A stretch of DNA of 28,280 nt from a virus: positions 1-28,280 of IMG/VR virus record IMGVR_UViG_3300037189_013516. One strand, 5' to 3'. This document shows, in pieces, positions 8,142-18,200 of the stretch. The position numbers and the translations under genes are program-made. The stretch's first letter is position 1. Every line of letters starts with the position of its first letter. The notes under the pieces are model-generated. The model saw only the letters and a program-made list of their open reading frames with translations. It was not told where the DNA came from and ran no database searches.

Positions 8142-11100
8142 TGGAATTAGTTAATATAACATACGCAGGGCAGGGAGCAGAGAGTCAAAATTTATCTCCA
8201 TTAGATAGACAATTAGTTACATCCAACTATATTAACACTCAATTTGGTGATACAAATGATTATATAGAATTATATATCTATGATGAAAAGAGTCAGTTAT
8301 TAGATTTTGATTACGACGCTACAGACTATTATCCATATTTAACAGCAAATCCACAAAATAACACCTATTCTAGTCTTACATTAGATCCTGAAAAAGATCT
8401 AAAAAATAGAGGGTATAATAGAGGTAATTTAAATATACAATATCATTTTCATAAAAAATTATTTAATTCTGCTTATGGTAGATTTTATTGGATAAAAGAA
8501 ATATCTACTTCAAGGACAGAATTAAAATTAGCATCTCAAGCAATTAGCAATTCTGAAATTAAAAACGGTTTTAATCAATATCAAGTTTATATTGGTAATA
8601 AAAATTATTATCCTGTATTTTATCTTAATTTAGGCAATAATCAAACTATAATTGCAGATAACGTAGCTTATACTGAAGATGCTGATGGAGGTTACTTATT
8701 AGTAAAATTATATGCTCCACTATCTCCAGAATATGATTTAAAGACACAATTATGGATAGTAGATAAAATAGCTGAGTCTGTTAGTTTTAATGTAAATATC
8801 CAAGTTCAAGCAGAATCAACTCAAGATATAAATTCTTTAAGAGGGCCAAATTATAATGTTGTTGTAAATAGTAAAAATGGACAAACTACTCCATATTACA
8901 ATTACAATAATTTATTATCTAGTCCGGTAACTTCTTCTTATCAAAAATTACTTAGCTATTATCAAGATAAGTCTGTTGATATAAACATTGACTATAGTAA
9001 TTTTAGTAATTTTATACACTTTTCTAGTGCTACAGAAAGAGTAAATAATTTTGTTTACAAATTAGGATTAATAGAATCTTATAATGCTCAATTAGTTGAG
9101 CAATTATCTATAAATGGAGGACCGTCGACTTCTACAATTGCTTCATCATCAATAGGATATATTCAATCTTCTATAAACAATATTATTCAAAATTTTGATA
9201 CTTACGAATACTTTTTATATTTTCAATCTGCATCTTTTGCGTGGCCTAAGTCAACAACCACACAACCATATCAGTTATATTCTGTAACATCTTCTCAAGC
9301 TCTTAGCTTCTTAGGATCCACAAATATAGTACCAAATGCAATAACACAATCTTTATTGTTTTCAGCATCTTATTATGATAGTACTAATAAAGATCTGCTT
9401 CATAATAGTATTCCTCAATATCTTTTAGACGATCCAAATAATGACTCTTATGTTACTTTTTTGGATATGATAGGTCAACACTTTGATAATATTTGGATAT
9501 ATTATAAAGACTTATCTAATAGATATAATGCAACAAATAATCCAGATACAGGAATATCATTAGATGTTGTTTCTGACGCATTAAAGGGATTTGGAATACA
9601 ATTATATACAAACTCAAATGTATCTGATAACCTGTATTATACACTATTTGGTATTAATCCTGACGGCAGTTTACTACCTCCAACAGGATCTGAATTAATA
9701 ACTAATTATGTTACTTCAAGTTTAACAACACTTCCTGCGGCTACTATTCAAGACGAATTATATAAAAGACTTTATCATAACTTACCATATTTACTTAAAA
9801 CAAAAGGAACTCAAAGAGGTGTAAAAGCTTTAATAAGTACTTTTGGTATACCGGAAGAAATTTTAACAGTTAGAGAATTTGGAGGAAGTCCTATAAATGC
9901 TATTGATGGAGTTTTTGATCTTAATACAACTCAGTATAAACTAACTATTTCAACAGGAAGTAATGGAAATGTAAGCGGTAGTTTAGAATTATCATCATCA
10001 CTGCTATCTCCATTTACTACGTTACAATACTACGATAAAGATAATAGAATTAATAGTACAAATATTGAAGTAGGATTTTCTCCAGCAGATACTATTAATA
10101 CAAATATAACTGCTTCATTAGGATATTTTGATATTAATCAATTAATAGGTCATCCTGATGATCAATATTCTTCATCGTACTCTAGTTTAGTTAGCGCTAG
10201 TAATGCATATTTTTCAAACTATACTCAACCTAGTAGTATTTGGGAATATATAAGACTAATTAAATTTTACAATAACTCTTTATTCAAAATGATTAAAGAT
10301 TATGTACCTGCCAGAGCAAATCTTGCTACAGGTATTATTGTAAAATCTCACATGCTAGAAAGAAATAAGTATGCAAGACATGAACCTGATATTAGTTTTA
10401 CTAATAATTATTCACAGTCTATACAAATGGTTAAAGTATCAGGTTCTGAAGGCGGCATGCTATCTGGATCTACTTATTGGAGTTCATTTGTAAACACACC
10501 TTTAGGACCAGCTGCGTACACTAGTTCTCAAGGAATGGAAAGATTTAATGGAGAATTAAGTGGATCAAAAATAGTTGTTACTACAGGTAATGCATTTGAC
10601 GAAACAGAAAATTCAAATAATATCGATCCGTCATTTACAGATCCTATTAGAGTTTCTAGAGGCGCTTTATATCAAAATGTAACTTCTTCTGTTAGATCAA
10701 TTTATCTTTGGGATTTAGATTATAGTACAAATCAACAAACCCCTGTTAACTTAGGAATAATAACTAAGTCAATAAATGATTCTCAGAATGATAATTATAA
10801 TGACTATAATAATCCAAATAGTCCATATGCCCAGGTTCAAGACTATAATTATTTTTTACAAAGATCAATTATTCCTAGATATATAGGATCAAAAACTACT
10901 AGTGCTACTTGGACCACATATACTCCTGGAGATAATTCTTATGGTAAGACTGCCGCTGTTGATAAATTAAAATATCAGTATGCTTATTTAGTAGATATAT
11001 TTTCATCATCATTTCAGCTTCCTAAAAGAGCTAACGCTCAAATTAAATATATTATAGATAACAATCAAAATGTATTAGACTTAACTAAAACTAATACTAA

Positions 11101-12220
11101 TATATTCTATACTCAAAATATATTTAAGTCAGGAGAAACAACAAACGTTTCACTATTTAATTATGATCCAACACAACCATATATACAAAAATTAACTAAT
11201 AATAGTAATTTTTCTATTTATGAAGGAGGTTTTAGATATTCTCCTATGATATATAATTTGGCTGGTAATCAAAGTATGTATTACAAATTAAATGAACCTA
11301 CTAGTACTACATCTAGTATTAACACCCCAAACTATGCAATTATAGATTCTACGAGTGGTAGTTATTGGAGAACTTTATCTGCGGGTGTTGTAAATGATGC
11401 AGGGACATATTATCCTACAATTGTACCTTTAACGATATCTTCGCCGGTAACATCACCAACACCTTTACAAACTAGAATTATTTATAGATTAACAAATACT
11501 AGTAGGGTAGTTAGTCCACAAAGTTATGGTGGGATTACAACAATACCAGCTGGATCATCTGGTCCAATTACATCTAATATATATTTGCCTTCAAATTTTA
11601 AAGGTGTATGGATAAATGGAGACAGCGTGAGTGCGAGTATATCTTATGAAGAAACTTACGATCCTACTGGAGGCAGTTCTATTGTTACTAATTATATAAC
11701 TACTATTGAGGATGTAACTGGAAATAATGCTTGGTATGCAATAGACACAAACAGTATAAAATTATCTGCATCGCAATCTGCATATTATAACAGTTTTATA
11801 TTTACACCAGCATCTAATGAGTCTACAGGCGGAATGGATACGCCAGTATTTTCTTTATCTGGATCTCAAATGGATTTAATTAGACTATATAATCAAACAG
11901 GTCGTTGGACAAATAACTCAGAATATAGAATTGAGTCTGTTACACAACTTACAGATGATAGTGGATCTTTTTGGGTATTAAATCTAGATAGAGATCTAGA
12001 TCCAGGAGATACAGACAATAAAACTATACCCGGAAAGATATCCAAATATATGTTACTAAAAAGACTTCCTGATGAAACTAATGTCATATTAAATTATGAT
12101 TTAGGCACGCCAATTACCCAAGATGGTTTATTATTTCCTCAATATATAGAACAAGATGTAAAAGATAATTCAGGAAATGTAGTAAAAGCCTTAAAACAAC
12201 AAAATTTAATACCACAATAA
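8141..12220 (+). CDS. giant tail/baseplate structural protein (1359 aa)
   Basis: This 1359-residue protein is the largest in the window and occupies the place where T4-like phages encode the large wedge protein (gp7) or fibre-attachment proteins. Residues 1-250 are beta-rich. Residues 260-330 and 440-480 are helical (FSSATERVNNFVYKLGLIES; GQHFDNIWIYYKDLSNRY). Around residues 545-580 is HNLPYLLKTKGTQRGVKALI followed by STFGIPEEILTVREFGG, a pattern like the core of tail protein I-type baseplate proteins. Residues 600-1359 are a long Ser/Thr/Asn/Tyr-rich beta region resembling fibre or lectin-like sandwiches. It could therefore be wedge-to-fibre linkage plus display; the split of roles is inference. 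There are no Cys-rich or TPS linkers here. Confidence 0.7.
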   Translation: MELVNITYAGQGAESQNLSPLDRQLVTSNYINTQFGDTNDYIELYIYDEKSQLLDFDYDATDYYPYLTANPQNNTYSSLTLDPEKDLKNRGYNRGNLNIQYHFHKKLFNSAYGRFYWIKEISTSRTELKLASQAISNSEIKNGFNQYQVYIGNKNYYPVFYLNLGNNQTIIADNVAYTEDADGGYLLVKLYAPLSPEYDLKTQLWIVDKIAESVSFNVNIQVQAESTQDINSLRGPNYNVVVNSKNGQTTPYYNYNNLLSSPVTSSYQKLLSYYQDKSVDINIDYSNFSNFIHFSSATERVNNFVYKLGLIESYNAQLVEQLSINGGPSTSTIASSSIGYIQSSINNIIQNFDTYEYFLYFQSASFAWPKSTTTQPYQLYSVTSSQALSFLGSTNIVPNAITQSLLFSASYYDSTNKDLLHNSIPQYLLDDPNNDSYVTFLDMIGQHFDNIWIYYKDLSNRYNATNNPDTGISLDVVSDALKGFGIQLYTNSNVSDNLYYTLFGINPDGSLLPPTGSELITNYVTSSLTTLPAATIQDELYKRLYHNLPYLLKTKGTQRGVKALISTFGIPEEILTVREFGGSPINAIDGVFDLNTTQYKLTISTGSNGNVSGSLELSSSLLSPFTTLQYYDKDNRINSTNIEVGFSPADTINTNITASLGYFDINQLIGHPDDQYSSSYSSLVSASNAYFSNYTQPSSIWEYIRLIKFYNNSLFKMIKDYVPARANLATGIIVKSHMLERNKYARHEPDISFTNNYSQSIQMVKVSGSEGGMLSGSTYWSSFVNTPLGPAAYTSSQGMERFNGELSGSKIVVTTGNAFDETENSNNIDPSFTDPIRVSRGALYQNVTSSVRSIYLWDLDYSTNQQTPVNLGIITKSINDSQNDNYNDYNNPNSPYAQVQDYNYFLQRSIIPRYIGSKTTSATWTTYTPGDNSYGKTAAVDKLKYQYAYLVDIFSSSFQLPKRANAQIKYIIDNNQNVLDLTKTNTNIFYTQNIFKSGETTNVSLFNYDPTQPYIQKLTNNSNFSIYEGGFRYSPMIYNLAGNQSMYYKLNEPTSTTSSINTPNYAIIDSTSGSYWRTLSAGVVNDAGTYYPTIVPLTISSPVTSPTPLQTRIIYRLTNTSRVVSPQSYGGITTIPAGSSGPITSNIYLPSNFKGVWINGDSVSASISYEETYDPTGGSSIVTNYITTIEDVTGNNAWYAIDTNSIKLSASQSAYYNSFIFTPASNESTGGMDTPVFSLSGSQMDLIRLYNQTGRWTNNSEYRIESVTQLTDDSGSFWVLNLDRDLDPGDTDNKTIPGKISKYMLLKRLPDETNVILNYDLGTPITQDGLLFPQYIEQDVKDNSGNVVKALKQQNLIPQ

Positions 12221-12292
12221 TACAATACACTTATTTTTTAATAGTGTAAAATAAAATAGAATTCATTATATTTATTTAAAAGCCCATTTTTT
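12221..12292 (+). other. 72-nt intergenic gap with a weak inverted repeat
   Basis: This is the longest gap within the structural genes. It contains a 6-bp inverted repeat (TACACT at 12226-12231, AGTGTA at 12243-12248) with an AT-only loop. A-rich rather than T-rich sequence follows, so it is a poor intrinsic terminator. A TATTTAT word follows at 12269-12275. The combination suggests a transcription boundary between the 1359-aa gene and the next gene, but the hairpin is weak. Confidence 0.3.
12269..12275 (+). promoter_or_regulatory. TATTTAT motif, candidate late promoter
   Basis: A-preceded TATTTAT 17 nt before the ATG at 12293, in a gap long enough to hold a promoter. Same word as at 180, 3947, 15238, 26746 and 27539. 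Confidence 0.38.
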
Positions 12293-12952
12293 ATGTCATA
12301 TTTAAGTAATACCTCAGTAATTGTAGATGCTATCTTAACTAAAAAAGGTAGAGAACTTCTAGCCCGGAATGATGGGTCATTTAGAATTACTCAATTTTCA
12401 TTAGCTGATGATGAGATTGATTATACCTTATATAATCCAGTCCACCCATCTGGTTCTGCTTTTTATGGTGAAGCTATTGAAGCAATGCCTATTCTTCAAG
12501 CATATCCTAACGACACAGAGATAATGAAATATAAACTTATTACTCTCCCAAGAGGAACAGCTAAAATACCAGTTCTTGATCTTGGATATACAGCAATTAC
12601 TCTTCGTCAAGGAGCATCTCTTTCAATAACTCCGCAGACCCTAAATTATTTAGGTGCAACATCTACATTTGAACAATCAGGATACGTAGCTACTATAGGT
12701 GACGTTAGAACTATGAGTTCATTTAATGGAGTTGGCATTAATACAGCAGAAGCTACTCAATTAAATTCAACAACTACTATTGGTACTAATGTAAGTAAGA
12801 CAGTAATTGGAACGACTATTAATATAAGTGCAACAACTGTTAACACTCTATTTGGATCTAATACTTCACTATACACAACACTAATTGTTGTTGGTCGTGA
12901 TTCTGGAGCTAGGATATCTATTCCTGTAACTATTACAAAAGTAAATCAATAA
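12293..12952 (+). CDS. conserved T4-like phage virion structural protein
   Basis: This 219-aa protein starts with the highly patterned block SYLSNTSVIVDAILTKKGRE, then LLARNDGSFRITQFSLADDE and IDYTLYNPVHPSG, then MKYKLITLPRGTAKIPVLDL. I recognise this style from virion structural proteins encoded near the baseplate or fibre genes of T4-like phages of aquatic bacteria. The first half is mixed and conserved. The second half (110-219) is beta-rich with many Thr, Asn and Ser. It probably attaches to the tail or baseplate, but its precise place is not known to me. A TATTTAT word and a gap precede it, so it may head a new transcript with the genes downstream. No Shine-Dalgarno is seen. Confidence 0.7.
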   Translation: MSYLSNTSVIVDAILTKKGRELLARNDGSFRITQFSLADDEIDYTLYNPVHPSGSAFYGEAIEAMPILQAYPNDTEIMKYKLITLPRGTAKIPVLDLGYTAITLRQGASLSITPQTLNYLGATSTFEQSGYVATIGDVRTMSSFNGVGINTAEATQLNSTTTIGTNVSKTVIGTTINISATTVNTLFGSNTSLYTTLIVVGRDSGARISIPVTITKVNQ

Positions 12953-12963
12953 TAAATTAAGAT

Positions 12964-13998
12964 ATGTCATTCACAAGATTAGACCCAACAGATTTTGTAG
13001 TATCATCCGACGCAGTTGTGGCTCCAGCATGGAGTAACGGAGCTACTGTATTATCTTCATTTTATACAGCTTCTGCAAGTACAACAGGAAGTTATTACAT
13101 AGACATTTATAATGCACCAGTAACTCAAGCAACTTCATCTGTACAATTCTCTATTGCTTATGGCAACTATACAGGTTTAGGATCAGCTCCTTTAAATTCT
13201 TTAGTCCCTGGAAATACTCCTTCTAGAATAACTTTCGGACAGTATAGAAACTTAATTTATGGAGATGCAGAAAGTGCAGTAAACTTTGGAACAGGAAATA
13301 CTTCATCAGTTGATCTAATTGCAATACCAATAGATAGAAATAGGTATAAAGAAAGTCTTTTTCCTGGTACATTTAATCTTAAATTGAGTGACGGTTCTGG
13401 AACTATTTTAAAATTAACAGACAACTCTAATGATGTTACAACTGTAAATTATGTAGATGGAGGTAGAGTTTATGATATCATATCTGGATCTAATGGAACT
13501 TCTGTAAATAGTCCTTTACTATCTGGAGCTAGCGCTAAAGGTTACACAGCATCCGGAAGTTATGGGCTAATGCTTCCTGATCTTGGACTATTAGTTTTAA
13601 ATCCGAAAGCTTTACAATTAGCAACTACTGCTGGTGGTTTAGGTTATACACTTAGCACAGCAAATACTGTAGGAGCTAGTTCTTATAATCATAATTTAAT
13701 ATATCTAGCAATTAGTCAAGGAGCAAATTTCCAATTAAATTCTCAAGAAACAATTTCTTCAGATTATATATTTGTAAGAGTAAAGAATGGAGAATATAAC
13801 TACACAACTAATCCATCATTTATATCTGGTTCGGGAACATTAATATATTCAAACTTTATCAATAGTCCTCAAACATATCCAACAACTGTAGGTATGTATA
13901 ATGATAATAATGAATTAGTAGCTGTAGCTAAACTATCAAAGCCTTTAACAAAAGACTTTACTAAGGAAGCACTTATTCGTGTAAAACTAGATTGGTAA
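12964..13998 (+). CDS. virion structural protein with reusable C-terminal module
   Basis: This 344-aa protein begins SFTRLDPTDFVVSSDAVVAP. Its centre (SVDLIAIPIDRNRYKESLF ... TFNLKLSDGSG) parallels the centre of the next protein (FLAIPRTQFGEQISRKTFKL), so the two share a domain. Residues 270-344 (FVRVKNGEYNYTTNPSF ... YPTTVGMYNDNNELVAVAKL ... IRVKLDW) form a module found again as a stand-alone 101-aa protein at 26760-27065. This pattern occurs in T4-like phage structural proteins near the tail fibres. It ends 5 nt before the first TPS-linker protein. A role as an adaptor or fibre-proximal protein is inferred. Its start follows an A-rich leader. Confidence 0.68.
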   Translation: MSFTRLDPTDFVVSSDAVVAPAWSNGATVLSSFYTASASTTGSYYIDIYNAPVTQATSSVQFSIAYGNYTGLGSAPLNSLVPGNTPSRITFGQYRNLIYGDAESAVNFGTGNTSSVDLIAIPIDRNRYKESLFPGTFNLKLSDGSGTILKLTDNSNDVTTVNYVDGGRVYDIISGSNGTSVNSPLLSGASAKGYTASGSYGLMLPDLGLLVLNPKALQLATTAGGLGYTLSTANTVGASSYNHNLIYLAISQGANFQLNSQETISSDYIFVRVKNGEYNYTTNPSFISGSGTLIYSNFINSPQTYPTTVGMYNDNNELVAVAKLSKPLTKDFTKEALIRVKLDW

Positions 13999-14003
13999 AA
14001 TAA

Positions 14004-15230
14004 ATGAGCAGATCGAAGAATACAATAAAAAAATCAGATGCTTCTTCGACTCCTATAAAAGTAAAGTATTCTAATACCTATGCTAGTCAGTCTTTGTATA
14101 GCAATGGAATAACTACTAATAGGGGTATATATTATACTGCTAATAAAGCAGGAAAACCAGGAAGTACAACATATACAGCAAGAAATAATTATGCTGTAAT
14201 TAGACAGCTGTATTATCAAAATTATTTAACCGGTTCAGTTAGTAATCAATCAGCTTCTTATTGGGATTCTTCTTTACAATCCACAGCAGCTTCAGGAACT
14301 TTAGATGATGATTATAGATATTTTCCTTCTGCTACTGGAAGTAATATAAGTTTTCTAGCGATCCCAAGGACTCAATTTGGTGAACAAATTAGTAGAAAAA
14401 CTTTTAAGTTACTTTCAACAGATGGATTAACTTATAGTATTATTGATGATGGTAATGGAAATATAGTAGACACATTTAATAATAATGTTCACGTAGGAAA
14501 TATTATATATTCTCAAGCTATAGTTACAATAACTAATCCTGATTATGTCGGGATAATATTAAATTTTAATTTTACATTTAATATAAGTGTAGCTACGGGT
14601 CCAAGTCCTACACCTACTCCAACAGTAAGTACTACACCAAATGCTAGTAAAACCCCTACTCCGACTATAACACCAAGTCTGACAAGGACTCCTACTGTAA
14701 CTCCGAGTATAACGATTACAAAAACTGCTAGTCCTTCACCAGGAGCTAGTAAAACACCTACTCCGACTAAAACACCGAGTAAAACAATAACACCTACTGT
14801 AACTTCAACACCTACAGTTACACCTACTATGACCGTGACTCCTAGTCCTTCACCAGATATACAAGCTACTATATATGTTTATGGTTTTAATAATGGAAGT
14901 GGATTTGTTTTAGCAGAAGCAGATAATAATGGAGATATTAAAGATGATATTACTATAACAGGAACTATATCAAGATATAGTGGTACTAATTGTACTACCC
15001 TTTTAGGTGGATGTTCATTTATTGGATCAACGCAACTATTTATTCCTAATGGAACACCAAATGGAACTTTTACAGATACGCTTCCTTTATGTGCCAATGG
15101 AGGAGCTAATAGTTGGAAGCCTACAGCATTAGTTGTAAACGGAACTACTATAACATCTAGTCCTCAAATTGTTACCATAGGTAGTAATGACTATAAAATA
15201 ATAGGTTATAACGTATGTGGAGCATTATAA
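14004..15230 (+). CDS. fibre/adhesin-like protein with Thr/Pro-rich linker
   Basis: This 408-aa protein has three parts. Residues 1-199 are related to the central region of the preceding virion protein (NYAVIRQLYYQNYLTGS; FLAIPRTQFGEQISRKTFKL), which probably anchors it to the particle. Residues 200-285 are a linker of TP, TPT and TPS units (SPTPTPTVSTTP, SPGASKTPTPTKTPSK). Residues 286-408 are a compact Gly/Thr/Asn-rich beta domain with four Cys, ending NVCGAL; this is the likely exposed binding domain. A patch of its linker DNA is 28/30 identical to DNA in the next gene. A mucin-like linker in a cytoplasmically made phage protein beside glycosyltransferase genes makes O-glycosylation a credible inference. 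No signal peptide. Confidence 0.7.
   Translation: MSRSKNTIKKSDASSTPIKVKYSNTYASQSLYSNGITTNRGIYYTANKAGKPGSTTYTARNNYAVIRQLYYQNYLTGSVSNQSASYWDSSLQSTAASGTLDDDYRYFPSATGSNISFLAIPRTQFGEQISRKTFKLLSTDGLTYSIIDDGNGNIVDTFNNNVHVGNIIYSQAIVTITNPDYVGIILNFNFTFNISVATGPSPTPTPTVSTTPNASKTPTPTITPSLTRTPTVTPSITITKTASPSPGASKTPTPTKTPSKTITPTVTSTPTVTPTMTVTPSPSPDIQATIYVYGFNNGSGFVLAEADNNGDIKDDITITGTISRYSGTNCTTLLGGCSFIGSTQLFIPNGTPNGTFTDTLPLCANGGANSWKPTALVVNGTTITSSPQIVTIGSNDYKIIGYNVCGAL
14601..14858 (+). repeat. degenerate TP/TPS-coding linker
   Basis: An in-frame low-complexity tract encodes residues 200-285 of the 408-aa protein, built on act/aca-cct/cca-agt units. Less regular than the array in the next gene. Bases 14730-14759 match 16051-16080 at 28 of 30 positions (the SPGAS interruption), indicating that the two linkers share an origin or recombine. 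Confidence 0.8.
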
Positions 15231-15237
15231 AAAAAAG

Positions 15238-15244
15238 TATTTAT
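15238..15244 (+). promoter_or_regulatory. TATTTAT motif, candidate late promoter
   Basis: G-preceded TATTTAT in the 19-nt gap between the two TPS-linker genes, 5 nt before the ATG at 15250. The only one of the six with G rather than A in front. Confidence 0.33.
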
Positions 15245-15249
15245 ATTAA

Positions 15250-18200
15250 ATGGATATAATAATAACATTGGATCCTAATTTTGGTAATGGAGTTGTCGGC
15301 CCATTTGATATATACTATAATAATGGTGGCCTTGATACACTAATAGCTACCGGAGTAACTATAGACGAATTATTAGCTGGATATCCACTAACTGTTCCAG
15401 ATGATACAAATTATGTTAAAGAAGTTGATACTGATCCTTACGATTATGGTAATTTTTCAGTACAATATGTAGTCGCTCCAAGCCCTAGTCCCACTCCAAG
15501 TATAACACCTAGTATATCTATAACACCTAGTTTAACTCCTAGTTTATCGGCTACTCCAAGTATAACACCTAGTATATCTATTAGTAAAACTCCAAGTCGT
15601 ACTCCTAGTATAACTCCAAGTTTAACAGCTACACCTAGTATTACCGCCACACCTAGTTTAACACCTAGTATTACAACTACACCTAGTTTAACAGCTACGC
15701 CAAGCATAACAGCTACACCTAGTTTAACAGCCACACCTAGTATTACAACTACACCTAGTTTAACAGCTACGCCAAGCATAACAGCTACGCCAAGCATAAC
15801 TACAACACCTAGCATAACACCTAGTGTATCTATAACACCTAGCGTAACTATAACACCTAGTATTACTAAAACACCTAGTATTACAGCTACACCTACTTTA
15901 ACAGCTACTCCTAGTTTAACTCCTAGTATTACAGCTACACCTAGCATAACAGCTACACCTAGTATTACAACTACACCTAGTTTAACAGCTACGCCTAGTA
16001 TTACAGCTACGCCTAGTATTACAGCGACACCAAGCATAACAGCTACACCTAGTTCTTCACCAGGAGCTAGTATAACACCTAGTGTATCTATAACACCTAG
16101 TTTAACAGCTACACCTAGTATAACAGCTACCCCTAGTTTAACACCTAGTATAACATCTACTCCTAGTTTAACACCTAGTGTATCTATAACGCCTAGTATA
16201 ACAGCTACCCCCAGTTTAACACCTAGTGTATCTATAACGCCTAGTGTAACTATAACACCTAGTATTACTAAAACGCCTAGTTTAACACCTAGTGTATCTA
16301 TAACGCCTAGTATAACAGCTACCCCTAGTGTATCTATAACACCTAGTTCTTCACCGGCAGCTAGTGTATCACCTAGTATATCTATAACACCTAGTTTAAC
16401 AGCAACGCCTAGTATAACAGCTACCCCTAGTTTAACACCTAGCGTATCTATAACACCTAGCGTAACTATAACACCTAGTATTACTAAAACACCTAGTTTA
16501 ACAGCTACGCCTAGTATAACACCTAGCGTATCTATAACTCCAAGTTTAACAATTACACCTAGTATAACACCAAGTTTAACAATTACACCTAGTATAACAC
16601 CAACAGTAACTCCTAGTATATCTACTCCACCGACTGCGTTTGTTATATCTAATACAGATTTCATAGATTATACAACTGCCTGTCGTGTAGGATCAGCCAA
16701 TAATGGTACTATTTATCAAAGTCCTGTTTACACTATACCTACTACACTACAGCAACTTTATACTAATTTAGGATTATCAACTAATTGGGCTCCTACTATA
16801 GGTTCTAATGGTTGGTTTTTATTTACTAAAGGATCAAGTACTTGGGCAGTACAGGTAAACGTAAATGGTATAATAGTAGACGTTGTTGATTGTACAACTA
16901 TTCCATCGATATCAGCTACTCCTAGTGTCACTCCTAGTATTAGTATAACTCCTAGTTTAACACCTAGTATAACTACAACACCAAGTTTAACAGCTACGCC
17001 TAGTGTTACTAAAACACCATCAGTAACACCTAGTTTAACTAAGACTCCTAGTATAACGATTAGTAGAACTCCATCAGTAACACCTAGTTTAACTAAGACT
17101 CCTAGTATAACAGTTACTAAATCGCCTACTCCTACTCCTAGTATATCTTTGTCTCCTTCTCAATCAGAGCCAACAATATACTCATTCAGTTTAGGATATA
17201 GTTCATCGTCTCCTTATTCTGCGTGTATAGCATCTAGAACAACTTATTATTCATATAGTTCAACTTTTGGAGTAGGAGATACATTATATACTGTGCTTAC
17301 ACATCCTCTATCATCAGCTAATTACGCTCCTATTGGGTATTATTCAGACGGTAGTATATATGGCCAAATAGATGGAAATGGAACTATAACATCAACAGCT
17401 GTATGTCCATCACCAACGCCAACTCCATCTAAGACGCCTAGTGTAACTCCAAGTATTTCAGCGAGTCCTCCAATTGTAACTCCAGCTATAAAAGCTACTA
17501 ATGGAGCTACACCAACATCGGATGCATTTAAACTTCAATATTCTACCGTCGGCGTAAATGGTCCTTGGTCCAGTATGCTTCCTACTGTTAATAACGATAC
17601 TATATGTAGATCAATGACAGGATTATCTGTACCAAGTGGTACATTAGTATATTTTAGACTACTTCATGATGTTACATCAGCACCAGTACAATTTGATTCT
17701 GTTAGTGGTACTACAACATGTCCTGCAAATGGCGGAACATCTTGTTATGCATCTTATGTAATAACTACAGGTACTCAATTAGCATTCACTGCTAACATTG
17801 ATGGATCAGGAAATTATACTGATTGTCCTGTCGCTCCATCACCTACTCCTACTGTAAGTAAAACGCCTAGTATAACTAAGACTCCTAGTATAACTCCATC
17901 ATCTCCTAGATATACTGTAACGGTATATGCTAACCAAGATGTAGCAATAACAAGTCCTACTCCAACAGATTCATGGAAATTCTATTATACTACAGCAGGT
18001 CCTACTGTAACTCAATTAGGTGGATCGCTTAATACCGTAACATGTACTTTATTAGGAACAATTACCGGTTTAAAATACGGAGATACTCTATATTTTGGAG
18101 GTAGTAATTCTTCAGATAATGGAGTATATTACAATTATGGATTGAATTCCAGTTGCGCTGCTGCAGCTACACCAGGATGTGGTAAACCATTTAGTGCTGG

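Larger units (their letters stand above)
15478..16632 (+). repeat. 385-codon TPS hexapeptide repeat array
   Basis: The tract codes for tandem hexapeptides (18 nt) with the frame T-P-S-[ILV]-[TS]-[APTIK], interspersed with 12-nt TPSL/TPSI units, and interrupted by SSPGAS and SSPAAS patches. Thr and Ser codons vary (aca/act/acg/acc; agt/agc), which argues for selection on the peptide, while long perfect DNA repeats inside it show recent duplication. Every unit is a multiple of 3, so gain or loss of units changes length without frameshift. Confidence 0.9.

Noticed and set aside
12226-12248. Intrinsic terminator after the 1359-aa gene
   Set aside because: The stem is six pairs with an AT-rich loop and is followed by A-rich rather than T-rich sequence; kept only as a weak inverted repeat in the gap.
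15478-16632. CRISPR-like repeats
   Set aside because: Units are 12-18 nt, in-frame, adjacent and degenerate, with no unique spacers and no cas genes; they code for peptide repeats.
15444-16664. A 406-codon open frame on the minus strand rich in Leu-Gly-Val repeats
   Set aside because: It is the antisense of the TPS repeat array, which happens to contain no stop on that strand. The plus-strand frame has flanking folded domains, a normal start and operon context.
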